Shown piece by piece: positions 15,665 to 23,847 of a stretch of DNA of 64,000 nucleotides. The DNA comes from Streptomyces griseofuscus. GTDB lineage: Bacteria; Actinomycetota; Actinomycetes; Streptomycetales; Streptomycetaceae. The notes under the pieces were generated by a model that saw only the letters and a list, made by a program, of their open reading frames with translations, did not search any database and was not told the DNA's origin. The stretch lies in assembly GCF_014673495.1 (NCBI RefSeq), contig NZ_CP051008.1:23910-87909 (forward strand). Direction: 5' to 3'. Position 1 is the stretch's first letter; every line of letters starts with the position of its first letter. The position numbers were made by a program, and so were the translations under genes.

Positions 15665-15681
15665 TACGGAAGGTAGCCAGA

Positions 15682-17190
15682 ATGAGCGCCCCGACCGCTC
15701 CCCGGCCGAAGCAGGCCGGGCCGCCCAACAACCCCGTCCCGACCGCGCCGGTCAGCGCGGACGACGCCGCCAAGGCCAAGAAGTCCATCGCCAAACTGGA
15801 CGAGGTCCTGGCCATGGTCACCAAGGCGCTGCTCACCCTCGGGGGCGGCGCCTTGATCTTCACTTGTGTGAATGTGACCCGGTTCGGCGTCTCCCACGAG
15901 ATCCCCTGGTACATCGCCTGGATGCTGGACCCGCTGGCCAGCCTCGCCCTGATCACCGTCCTGTACGTCGACGGCGTCCTCGCGGAGCACGGCGGCGACT
16001 ACAAGCCCGGCGGCTGGCCGTTCCTGCTGCGCTGGACCGCCGGCCTCTCCACCTGGGTGATGAACTGCTGGACGTCGCTCTACCCCGACGGCCACTTCCA
16101 CTTCATCCCGCAAAAGCCCGACGCCGGCGGCATCCTGCTCCACTCCGTCGCCCCCGCGCTGCTGATCCTGCTCGCGGAAGCCGCCACCGGCTACCGCAAG
16201 TACGCGACCCGGCGGCGCGGCGAACTGATCGCGATCATCGCGACGTTCGAGGGCGCGAAGGCCGCGGAACGCGAGGCCGCCGAAAAGCGAGCCCGCCAGG
16301 AGGCGGAACGCGAGGCCGCGGCCAAGCGCGAGGAGGCAGAACGCGAGGCCGCCGCGAAGCGTGCCGAGGCAGAACGCGAGGCCGACCGGCGCGAACGCGA
16401 GGAGAACGCGAGGCTCGAAAACGAGCGGCGGCAGGCAGAAATCGAGGCGGCGTCCCGGACCCGCCGCGAAGAAATCGAGGCAGAACGCGAGCGGCTCGCG
16501 CTGACCGCGCGGACCGCAGAAATCGAGGCGAACCGGCGCAAGGCCGAAGCCGAGATCGAGGACCGCCGCCGCCGCGAGCAGTGGGAGCAGGACCAGGCCG
16601 AGCGGGACCGTGAGGCCGCCCGCCAGGCCGAGATCGTCAAGGCGGAAGCGCAGGCAGAGGCGCTGCGCAAGGAAGCCGACGCCCAGGCGCAGGCGCTCCG
16701 CACGGAGGCCGAAGCCGCTGCTGAGGCCGAGCGGATCAGGGCTGAGGCTGAGGCCCGCGCCCTGGAGGAAGCCGAGAAGCTCAAGCGGGAGCGCGCCCTG
16801 GAGCGGGCCGCCGCCAAGGCTCGCGGAACCTCGGAAAGTGCAGTCGCCCGTACCTCGATTTCTGCGGGCCGCGCCTCGGAAAACGGGGTCGCGCTCAGCG
16901 CGGTGCCCGCCCTGACCGCCTCGGAAAACGGCGGTCGGATTCCTCGCGAAGTGCGCGAGAAGCAGCGTGACGAAGCCGAGCGGTACATCGCGAAGTGCTC
17001 GCTGTCCGGCATCGCGCCGGACCTGGAGCGCCTCGGAAACCAGTACGGCAAGGGCGAGACGTGGGTCGGAGACCGCGTCCGCGCCGCGAAGAAGCGCCTC
17101 GCGGACGAGGACGGATTCGAGGAGTCGGTCATCGCCGACGCCCTGGACGTCTTCGAGGACGACGACAGCGACAGCGCCGGTGCGGCATGA
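15682..17190 (+). CDS. DUF2637-type membrane protein with long coiled coil and C-terminal HTH
   Basis: The 502-residue protein starts with a DUF2637-like membrane domain (about 45-180, with VSHEIPWYIAWMLDPLASLA). A highly charged Glu/Ala/Arg coiled coil runs through about 200-405 (units like AEREAAEKRA). At about 440-480 a helix-turn-helix-like end follows (IAPDLERLGNQYGKGETWVG). The fold resembles KfrA-type plasmid proteins placed on a membrane anchor. It could link the plasmid or transfer machinery to the membrane. GGAAGGTAGCCAG precedes ATG 15682. The gene overlaps the next one by ATGA. Confidence 0.75.
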   Translation: MSAPTAPRPKQAGPPNNPVPTAPVSADDAAKAKKSIAKLDEVLAMVTKALLTLGGGALIFTCVNVTRFGVSHEIPWYIAWMLDPLASLALITVLYVDGVLAEHGGDYKPGGWPFLLRWTAGLSTWVMNCWTSLYPDGHFHFIPQKPDAGGILLHSVAPALLILLAEAATGYRKYATRRRGELIAIIATFEGAKAAEREAAEKRARQEAEREAAAKREEAEREAAAKRAEAEREADRREREENARLENERRQAEIEAASRTRREEIEAERERLALTARTAEIEANRRKAEAEIEDRRRREQWEQDQAERDREAARQAEIVKAEAQAEALRKEADAQAQALRTEAEAAAEAERIRAEAEARALEEAEKLKRERALERAAAKARGTSESAVARTSISAGRASENGVALSAVPALTASENGGRIPREVREKQRDEAERYIAKCSLSGIAPDLERLGNQYGKGETWVGDRVRAAKKRLADEDGFEESVIADALDVFEDDDSDSAGAA

Positions 17191-17369
17191 CCCACCGGCC
17201 CGAGCACGAGGAAGAGGACACCGTGGACACGGACTTCGAGTTCGACTTCACCCACCTGGGCACCGAGCCGGTCGCCCTGCTCCCCAAGGCCGGCCCCGAA
17301 CACCCGCCCACGATCCTGCTGCGCCGGGACGCGCTGCTGCCCACGCGGTGGCGCCAGCTCACCGACTGA
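17187..17369 (+). CDS. 60-residue acidic protein coupled to the DUF2637 gene
   Basis: ATG 17187 overlaps the preceding stop (ATGA). The product is acidic at first (HEEEDTVDTDFEFDF) and ends in a basic PTRWRQLTD. No domain is recognised. The tight coupling suggests it works with the preceding protein. Confidence 0.6.
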   Translation: MTHRPEHEEEDTVDTDFEFDFTHLGTEPVALLPKAGPEHPPTILLRRDALLPTRWRQLTD

Positions 17370-17510
17370 CGCAGCCACCCGAGCTTCGACGGCTCCACTG
17401 GCCCCCGAGATGTTGAAGCCACCTCGGGGGCCGGTGAAGAGGCCGAAGCCTCCCCCGGACCTCACACGCCAGCGATCCGTCCGGGCTCCCCATCGAGGAG
17501 AGGACCCATC

Positions 17511-18005
17511 ATGCCGTCATACGGCGAGCAGCCCCAGCCCACCTACTACCCCGAGCCGCTGCCGCCCCAGTACGGGCAGCCGCCCGTCCCCGCGTACGGG
17601 CAGCACGTCGTCCCGCTCCCCCAGGGCGCGGTCGTCTACCCGCCGACCGCCGGCCTGGACGGCGTCGTGATGATGCCCGGCCCGAACGGACACCCGGTCG
17701 CGTACTACACGGCGCCGCCCGCCCCGGCCCCGCAGCCCTACGTCTCCCCGCTCCTGGTGAAGGCCGCCCTGGTCGCGTTCATCGTCGGCGTCGCCGGGGT
17801 CGGCATCTACTTCCTGGCCGCCGCCATCCTCGAGCTCGCCAAGGCGCTCGCCATCATCGCCGGTGTCGTCCTGGTCGGCTTCGTGCTGCTCAAGATGCTC
17901 GCCACGGGCCCCGGCCGGGGCGGCTCGATCAACGTCAACGCCCGCGGCCGCGCCCGCGTCCAGGTCCACACCGGCCGCGGACACAACCGTGGCCGCCGCC
18001 GCTGA
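17511..18005 (+). CDS. Proline/tyrosine-rich membrane protein, SpdB-like
   Basis: The 164-residue protein has a disordered Pro/Tyr/Gln-rich first half, two hydrophobic segments at about 80-107 (LVKAALVAFIVGVAGVGIYF) and 110-135, and a very basic glycine/arginine tail (GRGHNRGRRR). GAGGAGAGGACCC lies before the ATG. Proteins of this layout occur in Streptomyces transfer operons as spread proteins. It overlaps the next gene by 17 bases. Function inferred from context. Confidence 0.7.
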   Translation: MPSYGEQPQPTYYPEPLPPQYGQPPVPAYGQHVVPLPQGAVVYPPTAGLDGVVMMPGPNGHPVAYYTAPPAPAPQPYVSPLLVKAALVAFIVGVAGVGIYFLAAAILELAKALAIIAGVVLVGFVLLKMLATGPGRGGSINVNARGRARVQVHTGRGHNRGRRR

Positions 18006-18429
18006 ACCTGCGTCCCCGCCGGCCGTCCGGGACGTCGACATCTACGCCGACCCCACCGGCGCCCTCCCCGTGCACCGCTGGAGGCAGGCCCCGAAAGGGC
18101 TCGCGACCAGACGGCAACTCAGGGAGCGGCGCTTACGGCCCGGCGGCCAGGACCCGGTCGCCGTCATCGAATGCCGGGGCGGCAAGCGCAAGGCGTGGCT
18201 GTACGAGATCGCCAAGGCCAAGCCGATACGGCCGATGACCTTCGCCAAGGAGCTCGCGCTCGACAAGGCGATGGCCGCCCGCCAGACCTGCCCGAAGTGC
18301 GCGCGCCGGTACTACCACTGCCTCCCTCTGCGCACCCTCGGGTCCTGCCTGGAGTGCCACGACGGCACCCCGGCCGCGCCCGGCAGCTACATGCGCCCGC
18401 CCGGCGAGCGCCTCGCCGTTGCGGCCTGA
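17989..18429 (+). CDS. RRQRL-type zinc-binding protein
   Basis: The 146-residue protein contains a basic RRQLRERRLRPGGQDP segment at about 38-53 and a zinc ribbon at about 100-124 (CPKC, then CLECH). This arrangement matches the actinomycete RRQRL-motif zinc-binding proteins found on mobile elements. I chose GTG 17989, which starts inside the end of the previous gene; the frame is open further up but loses good codon bias. A nucleic-acid-binding role is plausible from the basic patch and ribbon. Confidence 0.75.
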   Translation: MAAAAEPASPPAVRDVDIYADPTGALPVHRWRQAPKGLATRRQLRERRLRPGGQDPVAVIECRGGKRKAWLYEIAKAKPIRPMTFAKELALDKAMAARQTCPKCARRYYHCLPLRTLGSCLECHDGTPAAPGSYMRPPGERLAVAA

Positions 18430-18460
18430 ACACCCCTCCCGCGTCTGCCGGTTGCCTGAT

Positions 18461-18482
18461 CCACCCGCCCATCGGCGGGTGG
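18461..18482 (+). terminator. Intergenic hairpin CCACCCGCC/GGCGGGTGG
   Basis: A 9-bp stem with a 4-base loop. The surrounding sequence (CTGATCCACCCGCC before and GGTGA, GGGGAG after) is repeated at 19175-19215 before the Pycsar-like gene. A terminator or attenuator copied between genes is likely. Confidence 0.6.
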
Positions 18483-18565
18483 TGAAGGGGAGTCGGTGAG
18501 CCCGGCCCGCCCACGTACAGCACCACCTCGTCCCGCAGCCGTCGACCACCGTGAAGGAGAACCCG

Positions 18566-19162
18566 GTGAGCGAGCCCGACAAGTACGACCCCGACCCCGC
18601 CGTCCCGCCGCTGGACACCATCGACGACAGCCAGCGCATCCCGCCGCCCCGACGGCCGGCCCCGCCCCGGCCGCGCCCGATCAAGGCCACCGACGACATC
18701 CCGCCCGGCGCCATCGCCGCCTTCGGCATCGTCGCCCTGGTCGCCCTGCTGCTCACCCTTAAGTGGGGCATCCCCAAGGGCATCGACTGGTACCACCAGC
18801 AGGACTGGGCGTGGTTCACGCAGTGGACCGCCACCATCGCCGACCCCGTCCACGCCTACCTGAGCGCGCACACGGTCGGCCTGCCGCTCACGGCCACCAG
18901 CGCGTTCGTCATCTGGCAGGGCGTCGGCATCGTCTCGCTGGCCCTGTCCTGGCTCACCGGCGCCGTCGGCGCCCGGCTGACCTGGACGGCACACGGGGCC
19001 TGCTCGGTGTTCATGGTGTGGGAAGCCGCCCCCGCCGCCGGCCGCCCCGTCGCCGCCGCCCTCGCGGTCCTGGCCTGGACGATCGGCAGCCTCTTCGCCC
19101 TGCGCGGCCTGTCCCTGCGCCCGCTGATCCACCTGCACAACCACAACCATCCGGCTCGCTGA
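18566..19162 (+). CDS. Multi-span membrane protein of the transfer run
   Basis: GAAGGAGAACCCG precedes GTG 18566; an earlier GTG at 18551 overlaps the ribosome site. The 198-residue product has a proline-rich cytoplasmic N-terminus (about 1-50) and about five hydrophobic segments from residue 52 to 185, including AAFGIVALVALLLTL and ALAVLAWTIGSLFALRGLSL. It ends in HNHNHPAR. It resembles spread-type or DUF2637-like transfer membrane proteins, but no family-specific motif is visible. Confidence 0.65.
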   Translation: MSEPDKYDPDPAVPPLDTIDDSQRIPPPRRPAPPRPRPIKATDDIPPGAIAAFGIVALVALLLTLKWGIPKGIDWYHQQDWAWFTQWTATIADPVHAYLSAHTVGLPLTATSAFVIWQGVGIVSLALSWLTGAVGARLTWTAHGACSVFMVWEAAPAAGRPVAAALAVLAWTIGSLFALRGLSLRPLIHLHNHNHPAR

Positions 19163-19179
19163 TCTGACGGCTGCCTGAT

Positions 19180-19208
19180 CCACCCGCCCCGCCCTGCGGG
19201 TCGGGTGG
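19180..19208 (+). terminator. Second copy of the CTGATCCACCCG hairpin
   Basis: CCACCCG at 19180-19186 pairs with CGGGTGG at 19202-19208. It shares the flanking words CTGCCTGATCCACCCGCC and GGTGA, GGGGAGCCGG with the copy at 18461, so the two intergenic regions are related by duplication. Confidence 0.55.
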
Positions 19209-19249
19209 TGACGGGGAGCCGGACAGCCCGGCCCGGATGGGAGTCGCAC

Positions 19250-19717
19250 GTGACCACCGCCCCCCTCACCATCAGCGGCGACCGGAACCGGGACGCCGCC
19301 TGCGCCACCGTCACCGGTGAGATCGCCCGCACCGACAGCAAGGCCAGCCTGCTGCTCGCCTTCGACGGCGCGGTCCTCGCCGGTCTGGCCAGCCTCGCCG
19401 ACAAGGACCTGCCCGTCTTCACGAAGGTCGTCGGCGGCCTGGCCGTCCTCGCCCTCGCCGCCGCGGCCGTCTTACTCCTCTTGGTCGTCCGGCCCTGCCT
19501 CGCCGTGGGCACCGCCGCGCCGGGCACCTTCCCGCAGTGGGCGCGCCTGGAGGACACCGAGCTCGAGGTGGCGATGGAACAGGACCACCGTCTGGCCCGC
19601 ATCAAGGCGCTGTCGATGCTCGCGGCCCGCAAGTTCCGCCGCCTGGCCCTCGCCGTCGACGTCATCCTCGCCGCGCTCGCCCTGCTGACCGTCGCGGCGA
19701 TCGGGGCGCTGGTGTGA
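19250..19717 (+). CDS. Pycsar-type (DUF5706-like) membrane protein
   Basis: The 155-residue protein has the pattern of Pycsar membrane effectors: an N-terminal helix with RTDSKASLLLAFDGAVLAG, two closely spaced membrane segments (about 36-82), a soluble helical loop with LEDTELEVAMEQDHRLARI, and a final membrane segment (about 130-154). Family members kill infected cells when a cyclase makes cCMP or cUMP. No pyrimidine cyclase is seen nearby, and the gene sits among transfer genes, so its role here may differ. GTG 19250 follows GGGAGTCGCAC. The next gene overlaps its stop. Confidence 0.7.
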   Translation: MTTAPLTISGDRNRDAACATVTGEIARTDSKASLLLAFDGAVLAGLASLADKDLPVFTKVVGGLAVLALAAAAVLLLLVVRPCLAVGTAAPGTFPQWARLEDTELEVAMEQDHRLARIKALSMLAARKFRRLALAVDVILAALALLTVAAIGALV

Positions 19718-19845
19718 GCACCGCCGCCAGCTTCGTCATCAGCTACGCCAGCATCGCCGGCGCGCTCGCCATCCCGTTCGTGATCGCCGCCGCCCGCCGC
19801 ACCGCCGCCCGCATCCACGCCCAGGCCGACCAGAAGGAGCAGTAA
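19714..19845 (+). CDS. 43-residue single-span membrane protein
   Basis: GTG 19714 overlaps the Pycsar-like stop by GTGA. The product has one hydrophobic segment (ISYASIAGALAIPFVIAAA) followed by a basic and glutamine-rich tail. The coupling suggests it accompanies the preceding membrane protein. Confidence 0.6.
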   Translation: MSTAASFVISYASIAGALAIPFVIAAARRTAARIHAQADQKEQ

Positions 19846-19848
19846 CCG

Positions 19849-20424
19849 ATGGCCCTCACCCTGTTCGCCCGTCGCCCCGAGCCCGTCGAAGCGCCGGCCC
19901 CCGAGCCGTGGCCCGAGATCGGCGAGACCTGGAAGCCCGAGGGCGTCACCATCGCCCAGCGCTACTACAACCAGGCCAACTCGGTGGTCCTCGTCTACAC
20001 CGCCGACGACGGCCCGCACGGCACCTACTACTCCGTCGCCTGCCTCGGCTGCCACTACGCCACCCGCGAGAACGGCCAGCGCACCTACAACACGCGCTAC
20101 GGCCTCGCCGACGCCGCGAAGGTCGCCAACGAGCACGCCACGACCTGCCGGGCGCTGCCCCGCGACATCCCCGCCCGCCCGGACGACAACACCGTCCGCG
20201 AGCGGCTGCACTCCTGGGTGTGCGGTGCCCGCCACCGGGACAAGGACGTTCAGCTGTGTGTCTCCGACCTGGACCTGATCCGCCTCACGCTCCAGCGCAC
20301 CAACGCCTGGATCGTGGACGTGCTCCAGCAGCTGGTCGTCGACCAGCCGGACGTCGCGCGCATCGAGCGCAGCGAGTACAGCGACTACGTCTCCTACTAC
20401 GCCCGCCGCCTCCCGGAGAACTGA
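19849..20424 (+). CDS. Unknown 191-residue protein with CxxCH motif
   Basis: The protein has a tryptophan/proline-rich start, a central stretch with ACLGCHYATRENGQRTYNTR at about residues 65-84, and a histidine/cysteine pair (HATTC) near 100. Four cysteines and histidines could hold one zinc ion. The C-terminal helix is acidic and tyrosine-rich. ATG 19849 is 4 bases after the preceding stop, with AAGGAGC before it. I do not recognise a family. Confidence 0.65.
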   Translation: MALTLFARRPEPVEAPAPEPWPEIGETWKPEGVTIAQRYYNQANSVVLVYTADDGPHGTYYSVACLGCHYATRENGQRTYNTRYGLADAAKVANEHATTCRALPRDIPARPDDNTVRERLHSWVCGARHRDKDVQLCVSDLDLIRLTLQRTNAWIVDVLQQLVVDQPDVARIERSEYSDYVSYYARRLPEN

Positions 20425-20532
20425 CCGGCGTTCTCCGCGCGTCCCCGCCCGCCGCACGTCGGCGGCCGGGGGCGACGCGGTGTCCGCCCGGTCAGCCGAG
20501 ACCGGACGACCGGCCCTCCCCCGGAGGTCACC

Positions 20533-20913
20533 GTGTCCCTCGCCCGCCGCTCCCTCATGGAGGCCGCCGCCGCCCGCTTCGGCTGGCGCCGCGCCTACGG
20601 CGACACCACCGCCGTCGACGAGCTGCTCACCGAGCAGACCGAGATCGCGTACACCGAGGCCGCCGACCACGCGGCCCTGGCGACCGCGAAGAACGACGAC
20701 GTCCTCTCCGTGCAGCCCGGCGTCCTGGACGTCCGCGGCCGCGTCCTCGCCGACGTCCTCTACCTGGAGGGCGTCCTGGCCGGCGCCCGCAACCGCGGCC
20801 TGCCCCCGGAGCTCATCGAGGGCCTGGAGGACGCCGTCGACCACGGTCACGAGCTGACCGTGCTGCTCGCGGACACCGTCCGCACCACCGCCGCGCTCCA
20901 CGCGGCCAGTTGA
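20533..20913 (+). CDS. Unknown 126-residue helical protein
   Basis: CGGAGGTCACC precedes GTG 20533. The product is alanine- and leucine-rich, and looks fully helical: ADVLYLEGVLAGARNRG in the middle, then PPELIEGLEDAVDHGHEL. No membrane segment or metal motif. It lies between two hairpin-bearing spacers. Function unknown. Confidence 0.6.
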   Translation: MSLARRSLMEAAAARFGWRRAYGDTTAVDELLTEQTEIAYTEAADHAALATAKNDDVLSVQPGVLDVRGRVLADVLYLEGVLAGARNRGLPPELIEGLEDAVDHGHELTVLLADTVRTTAALHAAS

Positions 20914-20917
20914 GCGC

Positions 20918-20954
20918 CCGGGGCGGCCGCAGGCATCGAACCCGGCCGCCCCGG
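20918..20954 (+). terminator. Intergenic hairpin, 12-bp stem
   Basis: CCGGGGCGGCCG at 20918-20929 pairs with CGGCCGCCCCGG at 20943-20954. It starts 4 bases after the stop codon. It is the inverse version of the stem that recurs at 21716, 22386 and 23777. Confidence 0.65.
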
Positions 20955-21009
20955 AGCACGCCCCTTCCCCCACCAGAGCGCATCCGACAGAAGAAGGAGC
21001 ACCCCCATC

Positions 21010-21702
21010 ATGAACCGAGCTGTTCGCCGCGCCGCCATCGCCGTCGCCGACGCCGCGACCGAGGGCCTGGACATGGTCACCGTCGTGATCGGCGGCGCCA
21101 TCGGCGCCTGGGCGGGCTACACCTACTCGCCCGACACCTGGTCCGGCGACTGGCGCCTGGCCTTCGCCGGTGGCGTCGCGGTCGTGGCCGCCGTCGCCGT
21201 CAACTCCCTGGCCGAGCTGTTCCTGACCCCGCTGCGCCGCCTGCTCACCAAGGCCCGCAGCACCGCCCGGCCGACCGCCCCGCGCAGGAACACCGCCCCG
21301 GCCACCACGCTGGACGAGGCCCTCGCCCAGGTCGTCGTCGCGACCGAGGAGGACGCCGCGCACCGCGCCGCCAGCGCCGCCTTCCGCATCGACGACAGCG
21401 ACAACTTCCTGCGCAGCGAGGACCGGTGGCGCGGCTACGAGGACGGCGAGGCGTCCTTCTACCTCGCCCCGGGCGTGGTGCTCCACCACCGCGCGGACAG
21501 GGACGACTACAAGCACCACTTCACGCTGCTGACCGGCGACGGCGAGGAGCCGGTGGTCATCACCGGCATGGAGCAGATCCGCCACCGCCTCGCCGCCCGC
21601 GCCGCCGGCCTCCCCGCCGTCCCGGCGACCGGCGACACCGAGGACACGGTCGCGGACACGATCGCCGAACTCGACAACCACCTCAAGGCGCTCGAAGCCT
21701 GA
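21010..21702 (+). CDS. Membrane-anchored protein of unknown function
   Basis: The 230-residue protein has two hydrophobic segments at about 20-38 (MVTVVIGGAIGAWAGYTY) and 50-68 (FAGGVAVVAAVAVNSLAELF). A soluble domain follows with WRGYEDGEASFYLAPGVVLH at about 140-160 and ITGMEQIRHRLAARAAG later. GAAGGAGCACCCCC precedes its ATG. The soluble part does not resemble a domain I know. It lies in the run of small accessory genes. Confidence 0.65.
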   Translation: MNRAVRRAAIAVADAATEGLDMVTVVIGGAIGAWAGYTYSPDTWSGDWRLAFAGGVAVVAAVAVNSLAELFLTPLRRLLTKARSTARPTAPRRNTAPATTLDEALAQVVVATEEDAAHRAASAAFRIDDSDNFLRSEDRWRGYEDGEASFYLAPGVVLHHRADRDDYKHHFTLLTGDGEEPVVITGMEQIRHRLAARAAGLPAVPATGDTEDTVADTIAELDNHLKALEA

Positions 21703-21715
21703 CGGGCTACCCGTT

Positions 21716-21743
21716 CCGCCCCGGCCCTTCCCGGCCGGGGCGG
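21716..21743 (+). terminator. Recurring hairpin CCGCCCCGGCC/GGCCGGGGCGG
   Basis: A perfect 11-bp stem (21716-21726 and 21733-21743) with a 6-base pyrimidine loop. The identical stem occurs at 23777-23803, and a one-mismatch copy at 22386-22413. Each lies shortly after a stop codon and about 30-60 bases before the next ribosome site. Confidence 0.7.
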
Positions 21744-21798
21744 TGCAGTGGCCAATCAGCCCACCCCGTGATCCCCCACCGAGAGGACCGCATCGACC

Positions 21799-22368
21799 AT
21801 GCCCGCGACCAGGAACAGGCCCTCCCAGCTCAGCGTGCTGCGCTACGGCGCGTTCGTCTCCCGCACCGCCGAACAGCGCGTCACCTCCTACGCGCCGACC
21901 GTCCGCAACCTGGTCCACGACCACTTCGGACGCCGCCCGCTGGGCGCGGTCACGATCATCCTGACCAAGCCGCGCCTGCTGCTCTCCCTCGCCAACGAGG
22001 CGCAGGGCGAGGCCGCCGGCGTCCCGGAGAACACCTGGAAGTCCGTCGGCGTGCAGCAGAGCATCATCGGCAAGCCCACGGACTTCCGCGTCGCCACGGT
22101 GATCGCACCCAAGGGCGCGATGTGGATGCTGATCAACGCCCCGAAGATGCGCGACCCCAAGCAGCTCAAGCTGAGCCTGCTGCGCGGCTTCGTCGAGGTC
22201 GACCAGCTCATCCGCTCCGGCGCCCGCGACAACCGCGTCGCCTGGGTCCGCCACGAGATGAAGGTCAACCCGCTCAGCAAGCGGCAGGCCAACAAGCTCC
22301 AGGCGCAGATCCTCGCCGACGGAGCCGAAGCCGAGCGCATCACCGCGGACCTCGCCCGGCGCATGTGA
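21799..22368 (+). CDS. Unknown 189-residue protein
   Basis: GAGAGGACCGCATCGACC lies before ATG 21799. The product is basic at its start and contains RPLGAVTIILTKPRLLLSLA at about 45-65 and PKGAMWMLINAPKMRDPKQ at about 108-126, with a helical, charged C-terminus (KRQANKLQAQILADGAEAER). It is likely a soluble nucleic-acid-associated or enzyme-like protein, but no catalytic motif is visible. Confidence 0.65.
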   Translation: MPATRNRPSQLSVLRYGAFVSRTAEQRVTSYAPTVRNLVHDHFGRRPLGAVTIILTKPRLLLSLANEAQGEAAGVPENTWKSVGVQQSIIGKPTDFRVATVIAPKGAMWMLINAPKMRDPKQLKLSLLRGFVEVDQLIRSGARDNRVAWVRHEMKVNPLSKRQANKLQAQILADGAEAERITADLARRM

Positions 22369-22385
22369 TCTGACGCGCCGCCGTG

Positions 22386-22413
22386 CCGCCCCGGCCCCTC
22401 CCGGCCGGGACGG
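22386..22413 (+). terminator. Recurring intergenic hairpin, one mismatch
   Basis: CCGCCCCGGCC at 22386-22396 pairs with GGCCGGGACGG at 22403-22413. The sequence after it (GTCAGCCCACCCC) is also like that after the copy at 21716 (ATCAGCCCACCCC), so the whole spacer is repeated, not just the stem. Confidence 0.65.
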
Positions 22414-22461
22414 TGCGGGGGCACGTCAGCCCACCCCTTCCTGACCGACACGGAGGAAGTC

Positions 22462-23265
22462 ATGGCACGCAGCGCCCGGCCCGTCGTCCACTACATGGCG
22501 ACCCGGCCCGACGGCACCGTCCCGCCCACCTGCAACCACCTCGCCCGCTACTACAGCGGCCTGGGCGAGACGATCCCGACCGTGAACCTCGCCGACCACA
22601 TCGGTGAGACCGTCGACCACCCCAGCCCCGGCGAGAAGTGGTACACCGACAAGCCGTTCTCGTACTTCCACATGTACACCCGGCCCGGCGAGATCCTGGA
22701 GCGCCTGGAGGTGGAGGAGCGCTGGCCGGTGAGGCTGTGGGAGGTCGAACCGCTCGGTGAGACCGGCAACTGGGGCAACGACTTCGCCCCGTACTGGCTG
22801 ATGTCCCACCAGATCCGCGTCGTCCGCGAGGTCGAGGCGTGGCGTGCGTTCGGGCACCGCGGCATGCAGGTCCTGGCGACCCTCGCGCAGCTGCCCGACC
22901 TCGCCCGGCAGTGGACCGAAGAGTGGACCGCCGACCCCGAGGGCACCCGCCGCACGTATACGGCATGGGAGAAGCGCGTGGACCACACCCGGGCCCTGAC
23001 CGGCTGGGCGTTCTGCCGGGCGCAGTACTCCCGCCGCGAGGCCGGCCTCCAGGCGGCCAACGAGCTCGCCGGGAACGCCGCCGCGCAGGCCGCGACCGCC
23101 GCCGGGGCTGACCCGCACGCCGTCGCCCTGATCCAGCTGCGGGCCCGCTGCCTGGTCGCCGGTCAGCTCATGTTCGACCGGATCCGCACCGGCGAGTACG
23201 AGCAGTCGATCCGCGGCCTGCTGCTCGGTGCCGGACTGGAGACCCCCGCCCCGGCCCTGGCCTGA
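22462..23265 (+). CDS. Unknown 267-residue protein
   Basis: A clear CACGGAGGAAGTC precedes ATG 22462. The N-terminal half is rich in aromatic residues and has FSYFHMYTRPGEILERLEVE at about 72-91 followed by RLWEVEPLGE, a beta-rich pattern reminiscent of small-molecule or sugar-binding folds. The C-terminal half is helical and alanine-rich. No membrane segment or metal motif. I do not recognise the family. Confidence 0.65.
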   Translation: MARSARPVVHYMATRPDGTVPPTCNHLARYYSGLGETIPTVNLADHIGETVDHPSPGEKWYTDKPFSYFHMYTRPGEILERLEVEERWPVRLWEVEPLGETGNWGNDFAPYWLMSHQIRVVREVEAWRAFGHRGMQVLATLAQLPDLARQWTEEWTADPEGTRRTYTAWEKRVDHTRALTGWAFCRAQYSRREAGLQAANELAGNAAAQAATAAGADPHAVALIQLRARCLVAGQLMFDRIRTGEYEQSIRGLLLGAGLETPAPALA

Positions 23266-23327
23266 CGTCGTTCCGTCTCGCCCCGGCCGCCCGGCCTGGG
23301 CTCCACTCCGAGATCAGGAGGCACCTC

Positions 23328-23744
23328 TTGAGCACCGACACCACCCCCGAGACGATCCGCTACACCGCCGACGTCGTCCTGTTCGCCGACCGGCACGTCC
23401 TGCTGATCGAGCGGGGCTGGGACCCGCACGCGGGCTGCTGGGCGCTGCCCGGTGGTCACGTGGACGTGGGGGAGACCAGCCTGCAGGCGGCCGTGCGCGA
23501 GCTGGAGGAAGAGGCCGGCATCACGGTCCCGGCCGCCGACCTGCTGCAGGTGGGCGCCTTCGACGCCGTCGGCCGTGACGCGCGCGGCCGGTACGTCAGC
23601 GTCGCCTACACCGCCACCCTGCCCGCCCTGACCGAGCCGGCGGCCGGGGACGACGCCACCGCCGCCCGCTGGTGGCCCCTGGCCGCCCTCCCCGACCTCG
23701 CGTTCGACCACGCCGAGATCGTCGCGGAGGCCGTGAAGCGCTGA
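23328..23744 (+). CDS. Nudix hydrolase
   Basis: The 138-residue protein carries a full Nudix box at about residues 42-64: GGHVDVGETS, then AVRELEEEAGI, with the metal-binding REXXEE. Nudix enzymes cleave a nucleoside diphosphate linked to another group, often clearing damaged nucleotides. TTG 23328 is the start, with AGGAGGCACCTC directly before it; a TTG start lowers expression. It is a single-domain enzyme, so the substrate cannot be told. Confidence 0.9.
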   Translation: MSTDTTPETIRYTADVVLFADRHVLLIERGWDPHAGCWALPGGHVDVGETSLQAAVRELEEEAGITVPAADLLQVGAFDAVGRDARGRYVSVAYTATLPALTEPAAGDDATAARWWPLAALPDLAFDHAEIVAEAVKR

Positions 23745-23776
23745 TCCCTTCCGCGTGAGCGCGGCGTTCCTCCGTG

Positions 23777-23803
23777 CCGCCCCGGCCTCACCGGCCGGGG
23801 CGG
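23777..23803 (+). terminator. Recurring hairpin CCGCCCCGGCC/GGCCGGGGCGG
   Basis: Perfect 11-bp stem (23777-23787 and 23793-23803) with a 5-base loop, identical in both arms to the copy at 21716. It separates the Nudix gene from the next small gene. Confidence 0.7.
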
Positions 23804-23847
23804 TCGCGGTGTTCCGCCACGACCAGCGACAGGAAGGAGAGGGCGTC

